Assembly: GCA_900322215.1 (NCBI GenBank)
Contig: ONYW01000011.1
Span: 1 to 35,368 of the forward strand
Direction: 5' to 3'
From: an uncultured Eubacteriales bacterium
Lineage (GTDB): Bacteria > Bacillota > Clostridia > Christensenellales > CAG-917
Length of the DNA: 35,368 nt
Below the pieces are notes generated by a model, which saw nothing but the letters and a program-made list of their open reading frames with translations, was not told the origin of the DNA and did no database searches. Position numbers and translations under genes: made by a program. Shown here in pieces: positions 1 to 6,901 of this stretch (its first letter is position 1; each line of letters starts with the position of its first letter).

Positions 1-55
1 TTAAATATTGTAATATTTAATATTGAGAAAAATGCTGTATTTTGTCGAAAATATA

Positions 56-117
56 TGCTAAAATGATATATATAAAACGGCGAAAGCCAATTTTTTTTGT
101 CTCACGACTTGTGTGAC
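56..117 (+). promoter_or_regulatory. Probable promoter and 5' leader hairpin of the hydrogenase operon
   Basis: An extended -10 box (TGCTAAAAT, 56-64) lies in the AT-rich start of the window, but no good -35 is seen 17 bases upstream. In the predicted leader an inverted repeat GTCtCAC/GTGtGAC (99-105 and 111-117, loop 106-110) forms a seven-pair stem with one T:T mismatch just before the ribosome binding site. It could be an operator or an mRNA structure. The promoter call is weak. Confidence 0.35.
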
Positions 118-143
118 TCAAAAACTTGTTAAGGAGAAAATTT

Positions 144-392
144 ATGACAAAAGTGACGGTCTGTATCGGTAGTTCCTGCCACATCAGAGGCTCAAAAGAA
201 GTAGCCGACAAGTTCCTCGCGCTCGTAAAGGAGCACGGACTTGAAAACGAAGTCGAAGTCGCAGGCACTTTCTGCCTGGGAAATTGCAGAAACGGCGTCA
301 GCGTCTCTGTTGACGACGAGATTCTTGCCACAACTCCGGAGGACGCAGAGGCGTTTTTCAACGAGAAAATTTTGTCAAAGGTGAGAAAATGA
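144..392 (+). CDS. Thioredoxin-like [2Fe-2S] ferredoxin (NuoE/HydC-type), first copy
   Basis: An 82-residue protein of the thioredoxin-fold [2Fe-2S] ferredoxin family, the fold of NuoE C-terminal domains and of small electron carriers beside [FeFe]-hydrogenases. Four cysteines form the ligand set: C7-x4-C12 near the N-terminus and C44-x3-C48 in the second half. I chose ATG 144 because AAGGAG at 131-136 lies at the right distance; the upstream in-frame TTG at 126 would put that site inside the gene. It is the first gene of a five-gene operon, and its stop overlaps the next start (ATGA). Likely role: shuttling one electron to or from the hydrogenase-like proteins downstream. The family is clear; the redox partner is inferred from position. 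Confidence 0.88.
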   Translation: MTKVTVCIGSSCHIRGSKEVADKFLALVKEHGLENEVEVAGTFCLGNCRNGVSVSVDDEILATTPEDAEAFFNEKILSKVRK

Positions 393-658
393 TTGTAGTT
401 GAGATTTGTGTCGGCAGTTCCTGCCACTTGAAAGGCTCGGAAGATATTGTCGGGCTTTTTGACTCCAAAATCAAGGAATCCGCGCTCGAAGACGAGATAG
501 TGCTCGTCGGCAGTTTTTGCAAGGGCGAGTGCAACAGGGTCGGCGTGACCGTGACGGTCGACGACAAGGTGTACCCAGGCGTCACAAAGGAAGGGTTTTC
601 TGACTTTTGGACAAATACCGTACTCCCAAGTATGGAGCAAAAGAGAGGTCTTGCATAA
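389..658 (+). CDS. Thioredoxin-like [2Fe-2S] ferredoxin, second copy
   Basis: An 89-residue paralogue of the preceding gene, with the same spacing of all four ligand cysteines (C7, C12, C44, C48) and a matching GSSCH segment. The copies are diverged, so this is an old tandem duplication rather than a recent one. The ATG overlaps the upstream stop as ATGA, and its own TAA shares a base with the next ATG (TAATG), so translational coupling through the operon is likely. The C-terminus is a few residues longer (ending QKRGLA). Two different carriers may serve the two hydrogenase-type proteins downstream, or one may act in sensing and one in turnover. That division of labour is inference; the fold and cluster type are well supported. 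Confidence 0.87.
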   Translation: MIVVEICVGSSCHLKGSEDIVGLFDSKIKESALEDEIVLVGSFCKGECNRVGVTVTVDDKVYPGVTKEGFSDFWTNTVLPSMEQKRGLA

Positions 659-2331
659 TGGAATTTTTGACGCTTAAAAAATCGAATTGCAAAAACTGTT
701 ATAAGTGTATCAGGCATTGCCCCGTAAAGTCCATTCGCTTTTCCGGCAACCAAGCGCACATTATAGGCAACGAGTGCATACTCTGCGGTCATTGTTTTGT
801 CGTATGTCCGCAAAATGCCAAGGAAATCACGAGCGAGATCGAAAAGGTGAGAGTGCTCATTCAGTCGGGCGATCCTGTCTACGTCAGCCTCGCGCCGTCC
901 TTTGCCGCCAACTATGAGGGCATAGGCATAAACGGCATGAGAAAGGCGCTTAAAGACCTCGGCTTTTTTGACGTGCAGGAGACGGCTATCGGCGCAAACA
1001 TCGTCAAGACGGAGTATGACAGACTTCTCAGTGAGGACACGAGAGATATAATCATCTCTTCCTGCTGTCACTCAATAAATCTTCTAATTCAAAAGTATTT
1101 TCCAAAGGAACTTCCGTATCTTGCGGACGTGCTCTCCCCGATGCAGGCGCACGCGCAAAAGATAAAGAAGGAAGACATGAATGCAAAGGTAGTCTTTATT
1201 GGGCCATGCGTGGCAAAGAAGGACGAAGCGGACTACTACAAGGGCTACGTTGATGCAGTCCTCACTTTTGAGGAGCTTTCCGAGATGCTCAAAGCAAAGG
1301 GCGTTGTTCTCGAGCCAGATATGGACGAGACGGAAAACAGTCGTGCGAGATTCTTCCCGACGACGGGCGGAATTTTGAAGACGATGGCAAAGGAAAACCC
1401 GAAGTATTCATATATGGCACTTGACGGGGTGGAGAATTGTATAGCCGCGCTCAAAGATATAGAGAGCGGACTCATTCACAACTGCTTTATCGAGATGTCC
1501 GCTTGCGTGGGTAGCTGCGTGGGCGGTCCTGTCATGGAAAAATATCACCGCGCACCTGTCAAAGACTATGTGGCTATCGCAAAATATGCGGGCAAAAAGG
1601 ATTTCGACGTGGCGCAACCGGAGGCGGCGGACGTGAGGAAGCACTTCGCGCCTATTCCAAAGAAGAACCTCATGCCGGCGGAGTATGAAATCAAGAATAT
1701 TCTCCGCGAAATGGGCAAGGAAAGCCCGGAGGACGAGCTCAACTGCGGTTCTTGCGGCTACGACACTTGCCGCGAAAAGGCAATAGCGATCCTGCAAGGC
1801 AAGGCGGAGATCTCCATGTGTCTGCCATACCTCAAAGACAAAGCGGAGAGTTTTTCCGACTGCATTTCCACAAACACGCCGAACGGTATCGTCGTCATCA
1901 ACGACAGATTTGAAGTGCAACAGATAAACCCTGCGGCAAGAAGAATACTGAATGTTCGTTCAATCGGCGACGTCATCGGTTCTCCCGTCATTCGCATACT
2001 CGATCCAAAGCCGTTTATGCAGGTGTTCGAGACAAAGCGCGCCCAAAGAGACAAGAGACTCTACCTTGCAGAGTACGGCAAATACGTCGAGCAGACGATA
2101 GTCTATGACAACACGTACCATTTGCTTATCTGCATTCTCCGTGACGTTACGGACGAGGAGACGGCTCGCCAGACAAAGGACGAATTAAGCAAACAGACGG
2201 TTGAAATTGCGGACAAGGTCGTCGACAAGCAGATGCGCATAGTGCAAGAGATAGCCTCTCTCCTCGGCGAGACGGCGGCGGAAACGAAGATCGCACTTAC
2301 AAAACTCAAGGAGTCTATAAAAGATGAATGA
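658..2331 (+). CDS. hydS: HydS-like sensory [FeFe]-hydrogenase with 4Fe-4S and PAS domains
   Basis: A 557-residue multidomain protein. Residues 11-21 and 40-50 are two ferredoxin-type 4Fe-4S motifs. Residues about 70-330 are an H-cluster domain with C136/C137 (SSCCHS), C184 (GPCVAKKDE) and C283/C287 (SACVGSC). Residues 363-388 hold an extra 4Fe-4S module (CGSCGYDTC plus C388). Residues about 396-500 are a PAS domain, followed by a helical tail. The methionine preceding the P3 cysteines in catalytic enzymes is serine here, and the P1 motif lacks the usual proline. H-cluster plus PAS architecture is known for putative sensory group C enzymes, so an H2 or redox sensor is more likely than a bulk catalyst. 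Start at ATG 658; an upstream TTG extension (607) is rejected because it overlaps the preceding gene. The stop overlaps the phosphatase start by 8 bases. Confidence 0.86.
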   Translation: MEFLTLKKSNCKNCYKCIRHCPVKSIRFSGNQAHIIGNECILCGHCFVVCPQNAKEITSEIEKVRVLIQSGDPVYVSLAPSFAANYEGIGINGMRKALKDLGFFDVQETAIGANIVKTEYDRLLSEDTRDIIISSCCHSINLLIQKYFPKELPYLADVLSPMQAHAQKIKKEDMNAKVVFIGPCVAKKDEADYYKGYVDAVLTFEELSEMLKAKGVVLEPDMDETENSRARFFPTTGGILKTMAKENPKYSYMALDGVENCIAALKDIESGLIHNCFIEMSACVGSCVGGPVMEKYHRAPVKDYVAIAKYAGKKDFDVAQPEAADVRKHFAPIPKKNLMPAEYEIKNILREMGKESPEDELNCGSCGYDTCREKAIAILQGKAEISMCLPYLKDKAESFSDCISTNTPNGIVVINDRFEVQQINPAARRILNVRSIGDVIGSPVIRILDPKPFMQVFETKRAQRDKRLYLAEYGKYVEQTIVYDNTYHLLICILRDVTDEETARQTKDELSKQTVEIADKVVDKQMRIVQEIASLLGETAAETKIALTKLKESIKDE

Positions 2332-3496
2332 TCTCTGCGTTGACATCGGCTACAAGAGCATAAATCACGAGGGTGAGCAACTCTGCGGAGACCACGTCGA
2401 AGTCGTAAAGCAAGACGACAATTCCGTCGTAGTAGTTTTGGCGGACGGGCTTGGAAGCGGAGTTAAAGCGAGCATACTTTCCACTCTCACCTCAAAGATC
2501 ATCTCCACAATGATGGCGGCGGGCTTGTCGCTTGAAGACTGCGTAGAGACGATCGCGGCGACGCTTCCTATCTGTTCTGTCAGGGGCGTGGCATACTCGA
2601 CGTTTACTATCATTCACATCGTGGACAACAAGGAAGCGGAGATCATCCAGTATGACAATCCGCTCGTGATAATGCTCCGAAACGACCAAAACTTCGACTA
2701 TCCGAAGATGGAGATGACGATAGGCGGCAAGAAGATATACAAATCCGTCGTACAGCTTCAAGAGGGCGACCTGTTTGTTGCTATGAGCGACGGCTGTCCG
2801 CACGCTGGGCTGGGGCTTCAATACAACTTCGGTTGGAAGAGGGAAGACATCATATCTTTCCTTGAAAGCATCTCGTTTGTCGGCTACACGGCAAAGACGT
2901 ACTCGACTATCCTTGTGGACGAGTGCGACAAACTGTACGGTCACAAACCGGGCGACGACGCGACGGCGTGCGTAATAAAAGTTAAACAGCGCGTTCCAAT
3001 GAACATATTGTTCGGGCCTCCCGAACACAGGGACGACGCGAACAGAATGATGGCTTTGTTCTTCTCAAAGGAAGGAAAGCATATAGTCTGCGGTGGCACG
3101 ACATCGTCCATCGCGGCGAAATACCTTGGCAAGCCTGTGCGCGCGAGCTTGTCGTACGTCGCAAGCGACGTTCCGCCGATTGCGGAAATCGAGGGCGTCG
3201 ATCTTGTGACGGAAGGTGTTATCACCGTCAACAAAGTGCTCAAATATGCAAAGGACGCACTCGGTGAAAACAAGTATTATGAAGAGTGGAGTATGGGCAG
3301 AGACGGCGCGTGTCTCATCGCAAGGAACCTCTTTGAAGAGGCGACGGACATCAACTTCTATGTTGGCAGGGCAGTCAATCCTGCGCACCAAAATCCGGAT
3401 CTTCCAATCAACTTTAACATAAAGATGAATCTTGTCGAGGAACTTTCCGCCTGCCTCAAAGAGATGGGCAAGACGATCAAGGTCAGTTATTTCTAA
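2324..3496 (+). CDS. SpoIIE/PP2C-family serine/threonine phosphatase of the hydrogenase operon
   Basis: A 390-residue protein. The N-terminal ~220 residues carry a PP2C/SpoIIE phosphatase core: ADGLGSG with D41, MSDGCPH with D156, and GDDAT with D211/D212, the acidic residues expected to bind Mn/Mg. The C-terminal ~165 residues form a second domain with a glycine-rich CGGTTSS segment, also seen in phosphatases next to sensory hydrogenases; its function is unknown to me. AAGGAG (2309-2314) precedes ATG 2324, which lies inside the 3' end of hydS. Known relatives dephosphorylate Ser/Thr of regulatory partners such as anti-sigma antagonists. No kinase or STAS protein is visible here, so the substrate is unknown. 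Likely the output arm of the HydS sensor (inference from operon structure). Confidence 0.85.
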   Translation: MNDLCVDIGYKSINHEGEQLCGDHVEVVKQDDNSVVVVLADGLGSGVKASILSTLTSKIISTMMAAGLSLEDCVETIAATLPICSVRGVAYSTFTIIHIVDNKEAEIIQYDNPLVIMLRNDQNFDYPKMEMTIGGKKIYKSVVQLQEGDLFVAMSDGCPHAGLGLQYNFGWKREDIISFLESISFVGYTAKTYSTILVDECDKLYGHKPGDDATACVIKVKQRVPMNILFGPPEHRDDANRMMALFFSKEGKHIVCGGTTSSIAAKYLGKPVRASLSYVASDVPPIAEIEGVDLVTEGVITVNKVLKYAKDALGENKYYEEWSMGRDGACLIARNLFEEATDINFYVGRAVNPAHQNPDLPINFNIKMNLVEELSACLKEMGKTIKVSYF

Positions 3497-3518
3497 ATTG
3501 CAGAAAAAGGAGTTTATA

Positions 3519-4943
3519 GTGAGAAAATTTGATACTAAAGTACAGTATTTGAAATATAAGGTGCTCCGCGAAGTAGCAAGAGAGGCTTGGGCAGACAGGT
3601 TGCACGAGACGGCTATCGACATACCGAAGATGATAGTGCCGGGCAAGATCCCGACCATGCGTTGTTGCGTGTACAAAGAGCGTGCAATCCTTGCCGAGCG
3701 CGTCAAGATAGCGATGGGCGGAGACAAGCAAAACCCGAACGTCATCGAGGTCATCGACATTGCCTGCGACGAGTGTCCTATGGGCGGTTACTCCGTCACG
3801 GAGGCGTGCAGAGGGTGCCTCGCGCACAGATGTGAGGACGTGTGCCGTTTTGGCGCAATCACGTTCGATTCAAACCACGTGGCGCACATCGACAAGACAA
3901 AGTGCAAAGAGTGCGGTTCTTGCGCAAAGGTGTGCCCGTACAGCGCGATCCACAACTACAAGCGCCCTTGCGAGACGGCTTGCAAAGTCAAGGCGATTTC
4001 TATGGGCGAGGAGAAGGAAGCAAAGATAGACAACTCAAAGTGCATCGCGTGCGGTGCGTGCGTATACCAATGCCCGTTTGGCGCGATCACGGACAAATCC
4101 TTTATACTTGACGCAATCAAACTTTTGAAGAACAGCGATAACAACAAGAACTACAAGGTGTTCGCAGTCGTTGCGCCGTCTATTTCAAGTCAATTCTCGT
4201 ATGCAAAACTCGGGCAAGTGATAAAGGGACTCAAAGAACTCGGCTTTTTCACGGTCGTAGAGGCGGCACTCGGCGCGGATATGGTGGCGTATGCGGAGTC
4301 GAAAGAGCTTGCAGAGAAAGGCTTCCTTACAAGCTCCTGCTGTCCTGCGTTTGTGGACTTTGTAGAGAAGAACTTCCCGCAGTTTAAGGAGCATATCTCG
4401 CACAACCTCTCGCCGATGGCGACTATTGCGAAGTATATCAAGGAACACGAAGAGCCATGCAAAGTGGTGTTTATAGGGCCTTGCACGGCGAAGAAAGCCG
4501 AGGTGCAAAAGGAGAGCGTAAAGCCGTGGGTTGACGTGGCTATGACGTTTGAGGAGTTGCAGGCGCTGTTTGACAGCAGAGACATAGACATCACGACGCT
4601 TGACGAGGACGTACTTGACAACGCCTCCTACTTTGGCAGAATCTTCGCACGCAGCGGAGGACTTTCCGACGCGGTGGCGCAGGGGCTGAAAGAGCATGAC
4701 ATCACGGACTTCGAACTCAAAGCGTACCCATGCGACGGCATAGAGGCGTGCAAACTTGCGCTACTTCAAAAGAAGGGCGGAAAACTTGACGCGAACTTCA
4801 TCGAGGGTATGGCGTGCGTCGGCGGTTGTATCGGTGGTGCAGGGTGCTTGACGCACGGAGAAAAGAACAAAGCGGAAGTCGACAAATACGGTATGCAAGC
4901 ATACGAAAAGACGATTTCCTCCGCAATCTCGATGCTCAAATAA
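3519..4943 (+). CDS. hydA: [FeFe]-hydrogenase, group B (HydA-like)
   Basis: A 474-residue iron hydrogenase that would produce or consume H2 using ferredoxin in the cytoplasm. The N-terminal region is cysteine-rich (C83, C86, CRGC 97-100, C105, C109), followed by ferredoxin-type 4Fe-4S motifs at 129-139 and 175-185. The H-cluster domain has TSSCCPAF (C274/C275), GPCTAKK (C322) and EGMACVGGC (C433/C437). The P3 methionine is kept (M431), unlike in HydS. GTG 3519 is chosen because AAAAAGGAG at 3504-3512 precedes it; the longer frame from 3432 runs into the phosphatase gene. It closes the operon before a strong terminator. The N-terminal cysteine pattern and P1/P3 motifs fit group B enzymes of Clostridia. 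Maturases HydE/F/G are not in the window. Confidence 0.9.
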   Translation: MRKFDTKVQYLKYKVLREVAREAWADRLHETAIDIPKMIVPGKIPTMRCCVYKERAILAERVKIAMGGDKQNPNVIEVIDIACDECPMGGYSVTEACRGCLAHRCEDVCRFGAITFDSNHVAHIDKTKCKECGSCAKVCPYSAIHNYKRPCETACKVKAISMGEEKEAKIDNSKCIACGACVYQCPFGAITDKSFILDAIKLLKNSDNNKNYKVFAVVAPSISSQFSYAKLGQVIKGLKELGFFTVVEAALGADMVAYAESKELAEKGFLTSSCCPAFVDFVEKNFPQFKEHISHNLSPMATIAKYIKEHEEPCKVVFIGPCTAKKAEVQKESVKPWVDVAMTFEELQALFDSRDIDITTLDEDVLDNASYFGRIFARSGGLSDAVAQGLKEHDITDFELKAYPCDGIEACKLALLQKKGGKLDANFIEGMACVGGCIGGAGCLTHGEKNKAEVDKYGMQAYEKTISSAISMLK

Positions 4944-4982
4944 AAGCGCGAAAGAGACAACAAACAAGCGGTTAGAACAACA

Positions 4983-5013
4983 AAAGAGCAAGGTTTGCGC
5001 CTTGCTCTTTTTG
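4983..5013. terminator. Bidirectional intrinsic terminator
   Basis: An 11-bp perfect stem (AAAGAGCAAGG, 4983-4993; partner 5000-5010) with loop TTTGCG and T-runs on both sides lies between the convergent hydA and the GPH transporter gene. It should end transcription from both directions. Confidence 0.9.
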
Positions 5014-5031
5014 TATAGTTTTTGGTTTGTG

Positions 5032-6639
5032 TTATTCTTCTTTTTGCTCTTCGGAATCTGCTTGAGAATCTTCGTCGGCGGTCGCACCGTCTTCTTCCGA
5101 TTCAGCTTGAGCGGAGTCGTCAGCAACATCTTCGCTAGCGGTCGCACCGCTTTCTTTGGAGAATTTGTCGAAAGCGGATTCCTTTTCGACTGCGGCGAGG
5201 AACTCCTTGTCGCTGTCCTTTGCGATGATCTTCATAATCTTCTTTTCGCGATAGAAGAAGAGGATGATCGCGCCGAGCACGCAGAAGACGATAGCGACGA
5301 TGGCGACGATACCGAGTCCGAGCGGATTTGCGGTGATGTCGTTGGCCGTCTTATCTTGTGTAGCCGAGCCGATGATAGCAAGGGAAGTGAACGCGAGCAT
5401 TGCGATGGACTGACCGAGTTTCATAGAGAAAGTACGCGCTGCAAAGAACATACCCTCGCGGTTTTCGCCTGTGGTCATTGCTTCCGCTTCCGCGACGTCT
5501 GCGACGATGGATTGCGGAATAATGCCGAGCAGAGCCATCGGGAACGCCGCGATTATGCAAATAGCAAAGCCGAGGACGTAGCCGAGTGCAGGAATACTCG
5601 CGATGCCGGGGATATTCGTAAGCCCTGCGACGACGTATGCGATGGAGAGCCCGAAGAAGCCTATGATGACGAGGTTCTTTTTGCCGAACTTCTTGACGAG
5701 TTTTGTGACAAACGGGTACATAGCGGCGGAGAGAACGGTCATAACGCCCATGAGCACCATAACCATAAGTTCAGGGAGTTGCATGGAGACTTTGACGAAG
5801 AACGGGAGACCTGTTTGGAAGAGGGTAAGACCTATCCAATACATGATATCCGAGCCGACGAAGATTCTGAAATCCTTGTTTTTGAAAGTGGAAGCAAGGG
5901 ATTTGAACATATTGCTCTTTGACGGCTCCGCGTCGACGAATTCCTTTTCTTTCAAGAGGAAGGTCGGGAGAAGCATGCAAACGAGAGCGATAACTGCAAG
6001 CACGATAAAGACGATACGATATGACCAAGAGAAGCCGACCGCTCCGCGCAAGAAACCTGCGAAGAGGAACGGCGTGTATGCAAGAAGCGTACCGACGAAG
6101 AACGTGAGCGAGATAGCGGTTGAGATCGCCATTCTGTCCTCTTGCGTCTTGCCGAATTCGCTGATAAGCGCGTTGTACGGCGTGCAGTACATTGTCATGA
6201 AGAGGTAGAACAGGATGACAAAGACGGAGATCCAAGCGATGTTGATGCCGGAAATCTCGTTGACAGGCGCGCAAAACAAAAGCACGGTGATGACCGCAAA
6301 CGGAACAGCCGACCATTGCATGAACGGAATACGACGTCCGCGTTTTGACTTGCATCTGTCGGAGAGCGACGCGATAAGCGGGTCGGTGACGGCGTCAAAC
6401 AGACGACTGATAGCGGTGATAAGACCGAGTATCGTCAAGAAACCGCCGATGATGAGTCCCGGCCAAATGAATTGGGTTGCGCCGAGTTCGATGTCTCCCT
6501 TTGTCGGGAGGTAGAACGTGACAAGCCACGTGTTGACGATACCGCCTAGTATCGACCAACCGAGTTGTCCGATAGCGAATATCCAAATTTGCTTTTTGGA
6601 CAGACGCTTACCAATAGGTTTTTCAATAGTGTTTTCCAC
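5032..6639 (-). CDS. GPH-family (MelB-type) sugar:cation symporter
   Basis: A 535-residue polytopic membrane protein with about 12 transmembrane helices, of the glycoside-pentoside-hexuronide:cation symporter family. Supporting features are the N-terminal GQLGW helix, the loop DAVTDPLIASLSDR and the GRRIPFMQW segment, typical of MelB/XynP-type carriers. It would import a mono- or oligosaccharide with Na+ or H+; the substrate cannot be read from sequence and no glycoside hydrolase is adjacent. The last ~60 residues are a hydrophilic acidic tail with two copies of a GATA-ED-type motif, unusual for the family. The start is GTG 6639, preceded by CAGGGA; a stronger AAGGAG site about 35 bases upstream leads only into a frame with an immediate TAG. 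Monocistronic, with its own promoter. Confidence 0.85.
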   Translation of the reverse strand: MENTIEKPIGKRLSKKQIWIFAIGQLGWSILGGIVNTWLVTFYLPTKGDIELGATQFIWPGLIIGGFLTILGLITAISRLFDAVTDPLIASLSDRCKSKRGRRIPFMQWSAVPFAVITVLLFCAPVNEISGINIAWISVFVILFYLFMTMYCTPYNALISEFGKTQEDRMAISTAISLTFFVGTLLAYTPFLFAGFLRGAVGFSWSYRIVFIVLAVIALVCMLLPTFLLKEKEFVDAEPSKSNMFKSLASTFKNKDFRIFVGSDIMYWIGLTLFQTGLPFFVKVSMQLPELMVMVLMGVMTVLSAAMYPFVTKLVKKFGKKNLVIIGFFGLSIAYVVAGLTNIPGIASIPALGYVLGFAICIIAAFPMALLGIIPQSIVADVAEAEAMTTGENREGMFFAARTFSMKLGQSIAMLAFTSLAIIGSATQDKTANDITANPLGLGIVAIVAIVFCVLGAIILFFYREKKIMKIIAKDSDKEFLAAVEKESAFDKFSKESGATASEDVADDSAQAESEEDGATADEDSQADSEEQKEE

Positions 6640-6736
6640 AATTTTCCCTGAATACTGCGTCTAAAACAGCAATCTCTCCTTATTTTTTTGTGATTTGCGT
6701 TAGACTCGCAAGCGCGCCTATTTGCGCACAAACGCC

Positions 6737-6765
6737 ATTATATCATAAACGGCTGCGCATTTCAA
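6737..6765 (-). promoter_or_regulatory. Promoter of the GPH transporter at 5032-6639
   Basis: On the minus strand TTGAAA (6760-6765) and TATAAT (6737-6742) are separated by 17 bases. This predicts a leader of about 90 nucleotides before GTG 6639. Confidence 0.75.
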
Positions 6766-6795
6766 CAACAAAAGGCGATTAAGTGTATAAAAAAG

Positions 6796-6812
6796 ATCAT
6801 GCTCTGCATGAT
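6796..6812. repeat. Short perfect inverted repeat, possible operator
   Basis: ATCATGC-TCT-GCATGAT lies between the divergent promoters of the GPH transporter and the large lipoprotein. There is no T-run typical of a terminator on the plus strand. A regulator binding site is possible but unproven. Confidence 0.4.
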
Positions 6813-6828
6813 ATTTTGAAATTTGAGT

Positions 6829-6857
6829 TTTACAAACCTATATAAATGTATTATAAT
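6829..6857 (+). promoter_or_regulatory. Promoter of the 939-residue lipoprotein
   Basis: TTTACA (6829-6834), a 17-base spacer and TATAAT (6852-6857). GGGAGG at 6890-6895 then provides a strong ribosome binding site for ATG 6902. Confidence 0.8.
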
Positions 6858-6901
6858 ATCAGTATCAAACCTTTAAACCTTTATGGTAAGGGAGGTATCA
6901 T

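Noticed and set aside
124-134. TTGTTAA before the first ferredoxin as a Rex (NADH-responsive) operator
   Set aside because: Only a half-site is present; the inverted second half is missing and the bases overlap the ribosome binding site.
2492-3028. Antisense frames within the SpoIIE-type phosphatase gene
   Set aside because: They are shadows of a well-supported gene with catalytic aspartates on the plus strand.
5002-5922. A 306-codon plus-strand frame opposite the first GPH transporter
   Set aside because: It begins in the terminator region, and its composition is that of an antisense shadow of the acidic tail and hydrophobic helices.
6546-6731. A 61-codon minus-strand ORF overlapping the start of the first GPH transporter
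   Set aside because: It lies in another frame of the transporter leader and N-terminus, and its sequence has no protein-like features.
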